Shown here: in pieces, positions 1-5,559 of the stretch
Layout: each line of letters begins with the position of its first letter
Position numbering within the stretch: the stretch's first letter is position 1
DNA from: Massilia sp.
GTDB taxonomy: Bacteria > Pseudomonadota > Gammaproteobacteria > Burkholderiales > Burkholderiaceae_D
Length of the DNA: 5,559 nt
Assembly: GCA_003520365.1 (NCBI GenBank)
Contig: DOUW01000189.1
Span: 5,264-10,822, forward strand
Direction of reading: 5' to 3'
Made by a program: the position numbers and the translations under genes
The notes under the pieces: model-generated
What the model was told of the DNA's origin: nothing
Databases searched by the model: none
What the model saw: the letters and a program-made list of their open reading frames with translations, nothing else

Positions 1-36
1 CGGGGCGCCCACCCTACGCCGCCGAAGCCTGTGGTA
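1..36. other. Unassigned left-edge sequence
   Basis: These 36 bases follow the stop codon of the last minus-strand gene and are cut by the window edge. No start codon, Shine-Dalgarno sequence or complete hairpin can be supported. Read on the minus strand it contains GTAGGGTGGGCGCCC, GC-rich and partly self-complementary (GGGCGCCC). It could be the first half of a terminator or of a dispersed repeat whose other half lies outside the window. Confidence 0.3.
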
Positions 37-330
37 TCAGTGCGCCTCGCCCGGCAAATGCAGGTCGATCACCTTCATGATCGCCAGCGTCGCGTCCAGG
101 CTCAGTTCGCCATTGGCGAAAGCGGCGCGCAGTTCAGCCTGCGGCAGGCCGGCGGCCGCCGCCATGTGGGCCGTCCCTTCGGCGCGCGACGCGACGACCA
201 GGGCATCGACCAGCACGGCGGTGTCGCCGGATTCGAAAGCGGCGGCAAGCCAGGCGGCCAGCGCCTCGAGCGTCGTCAGGGAAGCGGCGGCATCGCCCGA
301 TGCGCCATCAGGAGTGGTCGGGGAAGTCAT
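37..330 (-). CDS. Small orphan antidote-like DNA-binding protein (HI1420/COG3636-like)
   Basis: The product is 97 residues. Residues 1-20 are a Ser/Thr/Ala/Asp-rich, probably disordered lead-in. From about residue 21 the pattern follows the 'probable addiction module antidote' family (HI1420-like, COG3636): a helix ending in an acidic FESGD stretch (32-36), an ALVVASRAEG segment (43-52) matching the family's AL-x-x-A-R-A-R-G, a helix-turn-helix-like AAAAGLPQAELRAAF (57-71), and a closing SLDATLAIMKVIDLHL (77-92) matching the usual S-F-x-T-x-L-K-V-x-x-A-L-G-L. Classic members pair with a RelE/HigB-like toxin. No toxin gene is visible; the upstream neighbour is ftsB, 5 nt away, and there is no Shine-Dalgarno sequence, so translation is probably coupled to ftsB. 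Several basic residues typical of the DNA-contact region are replaced by Ala or Glu, so DNA binding may be weak or lost. The ATG at 330 is chosen because it directly follows the ftsB stop. The family match is from memory of its sequence pattern; the function is unknown. Confidence 0.75.
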   Translation of the reverse strand: MTSPTTPDGASGDAAASLTTLEALAAWLAAAFESGDTAVLVDALVVASRAEGTAHMAAAAGLPQAELRAAFANGELSLDATLAIMKVIDLHLPGEAH

Positions 331-335
331 GGTGT

Positions 336-695
336 TCAGTGTGTCGGGCCGGGGGCGGTGCTCTTGGCCTCTTTCGGCGGCGGCGGAGGCGGCGGTACGG
401 TCATCGATTCGACCGGCTGCTCGTCCTTGCGCAGCACCTGCACGAAGATCTCGTTCTGCTTGATCATGCCCAGTTCCAGGCGCGCCCGTTCCTCGACGGC
501 GCCGAGGCCCTCGCGCAGGTCGCGCACCTCGGAGTCGAGCTTGGCGTTGCGCGCCTTGAGCCCGTCGGTATGCGCCTGGGCCAGCGCGACCTGGTCGCGC
601 AGGTCGGCGACGGCGAGCATGCCGCCCTTTCCCAACCACAGCGGGTACTGGATCAGCAACAGCAAGGCGGCAAGGGCGAGCGTAATCAGGCGCAT
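336..695 (-). CDS. ftsB: Cell division protein FtsB
   Basis: FtsB is a bitopic inner-membrane protein of the FtsQLB complex, which signals to FtsWI to activate septal peptidoglycan synthesis. The product is 119 residues. It has a very short cytoplasmic N-terminus and one membrane segment (about 3-21), followed by the family signature [10 protein letters not shown] (16-25; E. coli has QYSLWFGKNG). A periplasmic coiled coil spans about 28-70, followed by the conserved [12 protein letters not shown] (68-79), corresponding to EERARNELSM in E. coli. After about residue 90 comes a low-complexity tail with seven consecutive prolines (101-107). No in-frame start exists upstream before a stop codon, and Met1 aligns with known FtsB starts. 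No Shine-Dalgarno sequence is visible; a 10-bp hairpin ends 15 nt before the ATG. It lies 73 nt after eno and 5 nt before the antidote-like gene. Confidence 0.93.
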   Translation of the reverse strand: MRLITLALAALLLLIQYPLWLGKGGMLAVADLRDQVALAQAHTDGLKARNAKLDSEVRDLREGLGAVEERARLELGMIKQNEIFVQVLRKDEQPVESMTVPPPPPPPKEAKSTAPGPTH

Positions 696-710
696 GACAG
701 AAAATGATAC

Positions 711-737
711 GCCGGCCGATCATTGCAATCGGCCGGC
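711..737 (-). terminator. Terminator-like hairpin between eno and ftsB
   Basis: Bases 711-720 and 728-737 form a perfect 10-bp GC-rich stem (GCCGGCCGAT / ATCGGCCGGC) with a 7-nt loop. On the transcribed minus strand the stem is followed by GTATCATTTTC, a poor uridine tract, so any termination is probably partial. The stem ends only 15 nt before the ftsB ATG, which leaves no room for a separate downstream promoter. ftsB expression therefore requires reading through it, which fits an attenuator or mRNA-end stabiliser better than a strong terminator. The plus strand has no T tract after the stem. Confidence 0.5.
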
Positions 738-768
738 GGTGGTGGAACGATGTTGATTTACTTCAGGC

Positions 769-2055
<1,287 letters not shown>

Positions 2056-2058
2056 TTA

Positions 2059-2064
2059 CTCTCC
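2059..2064 (-). promoter_or_regulatory. eno ribosome binding site
   Basis: GGAGAG on the minus strand, with GGAG 8 nt from the ATG at 2052. It fixes the eno start and contrasts with pyrG, ftsB and the antidote-like gene, which lack a recognisable Shine-Dalgarno sequence. Confidence 0.8.
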
Positions 2065-2087
2065 AAAAGGTAAAAAATCGTGGCGCA

Positions 2088-2128
2088 CATGAAAGTCGAG
2101 GCGCCGCACAGGCGCCTCGACTTTCATG
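2088..2128 (-). terminator. Long perfect hairpin between kdsA and eno
   Basis: Bases 2088-2105 and 2111-2128 are perfect reverse complements, giving an 18-bp stem with a 5-nt loop (gcaca at 2106-2110). The inner 11 bp are very GC-rich and the outer 7 bp include GAAAG/CTTTC. On the minus strand the core stem is followed by TTTCATG and, 10 nt after the outer stem, by six T (2077-2072). The element is symmetric and could act on both strands. Only about 24 nt separate it from the eno Shine-Dalgarno sequence, too little for a downstream promoter, so eno transcripts must include or read through it. It may be a leaky terminator/attenuator, an RNA processing site or a 3'-end protector for pyrG-kdsA mRNA. 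Confidence 0.6.
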
Positions 2129-2131
2129 CTT

Positions 2132-2146
2132 GATAATCGAATTATC
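2132..2146. repeat. Short AT-rich inverted repeat with possible eno -10
   Basis: GATAAT-cga-ATTATC forms a 6-bp inverted repeat just after the kdsA stop codon. On the minus strand GATAAT (2146-2141) matches the sigma70 -10 consensus at 5 of 6 positions. The region 17 nt upstream, inside kdsA, reads AGAACA, a poor -35. It could be a weak eno promoter or an operator-like site; a transcript from it would carry the 18-bp hairpin in an eno leader of about 80 nt. Confidence 0.25.
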
Positions 2147-2149
2147 TAA

Positions 2150-4860
<2,711 letters not shown>

Positions 4861-4895
4861 CTAGTTCATATAAGTGTTTTCCACAATGCAATAGA

Positions 4896-4913
4896 CATTG
4901 ATATTTATCAATG
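4896..4913. promoter_or_regulatory. FNR/Anr-type palindromic operator
   Basis: CATTGATA-tt-TATCAATG is a perfect palindrome with 8-bp arms. Its core TTGATATTTATCAA (4898-4911) matches the FNR/Anr consensus TTGAT-N4-ATCAA at all ten defined positions. It is centred at 4904.5, about 46 nt before the chemoreceptor ATG and 215 nt from the pyrG ATG. The match is seen directly; binding by an oxygen-sensing FNR/Anr protein, or a related CRP-family factor, is inferred from the consensus. Confidence 0.7.
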
Positions 4914-4934
4914 AAATATGAAGATCCCGCCATC

Positions 4935-4940
4935 GTTATA
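4935..4940 (+). promoter_or_regulatory. Possible -10 of the chemoreceptor promoter
   Basis: GTTATA (or TTATAT one base on) begins 23-24 nt after the FNR-type core, close to the 22-nt gap of class II FNR promoters, in which the site is centred at -41.5 and no -35 is needed. The predicted transcription start would be around 4946-4948, only a few bases before the ATG at 4951, implying a nearly leaderless mRNA. The hexamer match is moderate. Confidence 0.35.
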
Positions 4941-4950
4941 TCTGACCATC

Positions 4951-5559
4951 ATGGGTTTCTTCAACAATCTGAATATCGGAAAACGCCTCGCCGCCGGCTT
5001 TGCCCTGACGCTCGCGACCACCCTGCTGATCGCCGCCGTCGGCATGCTGCGCCTGCACGACAGCGCCGCGCGCAGCGCCGCCGTCCTGGACGCGCCGCTG
5101 GCCAAGGAACGCATGATCACCGAGTGGTATACGCAGATCTTCGCCGCCGTGCGCCGTACCGCGGCGATCGCCAAGAGCAGCGACGATTCGCTCGGCGCCT
5201 ACTTCAAGGAAGACGCCGCCAGGACCGGCGCCCGCTCGACCGAACTGATCAAGCAGATCGAACCCCTGATCGCCGCAGGCGCCGAAAAAGCCCTGTTCGA
5301 CCGCATCGGCGAGCAGCGCAAGATCTATACAAAGGCACGCGACGAGGCGGTGAAGGCCAAGGCCGCCGGCGACGCGGCGCTCGCGGCGCAGATCCTCGAC
5401 CAGCAGTTCACCCCGGCCGCGACGGCCTACCAGGAATCGGTGCAGCAGCTGGTCGCCATGCAGCACGCGCACATCGCCGCCGCGGCCCAGGCCAACCAGG
5501 AAAGCGCCGCCGCGAGCCAGAAGCTGATCGGCGCGCTCGCGGTGCTGGCGGTGCTGCTC
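4951..5559 (+). CDS. Methyl-accepting chemotaxis protein, N-terminal part (cut by window edge)
   Basis: 203 codons are open to the right edge with no stop. The start MGFFNNLNIGKRLAAGFAL is typical of Burkholderiales chemoreceptors. A first membrane segment spans about residues 14-33. A helical, Ala/Glu/Lys/Gln-rich periplasmic region (about 34-185) follows, with the pattern of a four-helix-bundle sensor (4HB_MCP type). A second hydrophobic segment begins at about 192 (LIGALAVLAVLL) and is cut off. HAMP and signalling domains should follow outside the window. Such receptors sense periplasmic ligands or stress and control CheA/CheW; the ligand cannot be deduced. An in-frame ATG at 4918 would add 11 residues (MKIPPSLYLTI), but the 4951 start fits family N-termini better; neither has a Shine-Dalgarno sequence. 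It is divergent from pyrG and preceded by a perfect FNR-type box. Confidence 0.88.
   Translation, partial: MGFFNNLNIGKRLAAGFALTLATTLLIAAVGMLRLHDSAARSAAVLDAPLAKERMITEWYTQIFAAVRRTAAIAKSSDDSLGAYFKEDAARTGARSTELIKQIEPLIAAGAEKALFDRIGEQRKIYTKARDEAVKAKAAGDAALAAQILDQQFTPAATAYQESVQQLVAMQHAHIAAAAQANQESAAASQKLIGALAVLAVLL

Noticed and set aside
704..709. TATCAT on the minus strand as an ftsB promoter -10
   Set aside because: No -35 is found at a suitable distance, the upstream sequence is the hairpin, and transcription would start almost at the ATG.
4871..4895. Possible sigma28 (flagellar) promoter before the chemoreceptor
   Set aside because: TAAGTGTT and GCAATAGA loosely resemble the -35 and -10 elements but are only 9 nt apart and the -10 match to GCCGATAA is poor.
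4908..5472. Minus-strand open frames opposite the chemoreceptor
   Set aside because: The plus-strand frame is continuous to the window edge with clear membrane and sensor features; the minus-strand frames have no family resemblance.

Overview
The window looks like ordinary chromosomal DNA from a GC-rich betaproteobacterium. Gene content and protein style suggest Burkholderiales, most likely an Oxalobacteraceae genus such as Massilia or Duganella; this is inferred from protein character and gene order, not from a database search. Coding DNA is strongly GC-rich, while the divergent intergenic region near 4.7-4.95 kb is clearly AT-richer.

Layout. A minus-strand cluster fills 37-4689 and is transcribed from right to left: pyrG (CTP synthase), kdsA (KDO-8-phosphate synthase), eno (enolase), ftsB (divisome protein) and a small gene for a protein resembling the HI1420/COG3636 'addiction module antidote' regulators. 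pyrG and kdsA overlap by 4 nt (ATGA). ftsB and the small gene are 5 nt apart. The two larger gaps, kdsA-eno (97 nt) and eno-ftsB (73 nt), each hold a perfect GC-rich hairpin. The first 36 bases lie past the end of the last gene and cannot be assigned.

A plus-strand methyl-accepting chemotaxis protein gene starts at 4951 and runs off the right edge. The divergent spacer (4690-4950) holds a perfect TATAAT -10 element for pyrG, a small hairpin in the pyrG leader, and a perfect FNR/Anr-type palindrome (TTGAT-N4-ATCAA) placed where a class II activator site for the chemoreceptor would be expected.

How the genes relate. pyrG-kdsA-eno-ftsB is a known proteobacterial housekeeping arrangement. It supplies CTP (needed among other things to make CMP-KDO), KDO-8-P for lipopolysaccharide, glycolytic phosphoenolpyruvate (product of Eno and substrate of KdsA) and a septation scaffold protein. 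ispD, which often follows ftsB in gammaproteobacteria, is absent; the antidote-like gene sits there instead.

I see no undescribed multi-gene system here. The points most worth a second look are the FNR-type box before the chemoreceptor, the orphan antidote-like gene coupled to ftsB, the paired intergenic hairpins, and the pyrG leader, which lacks a Shine-Dalgarno sequence.
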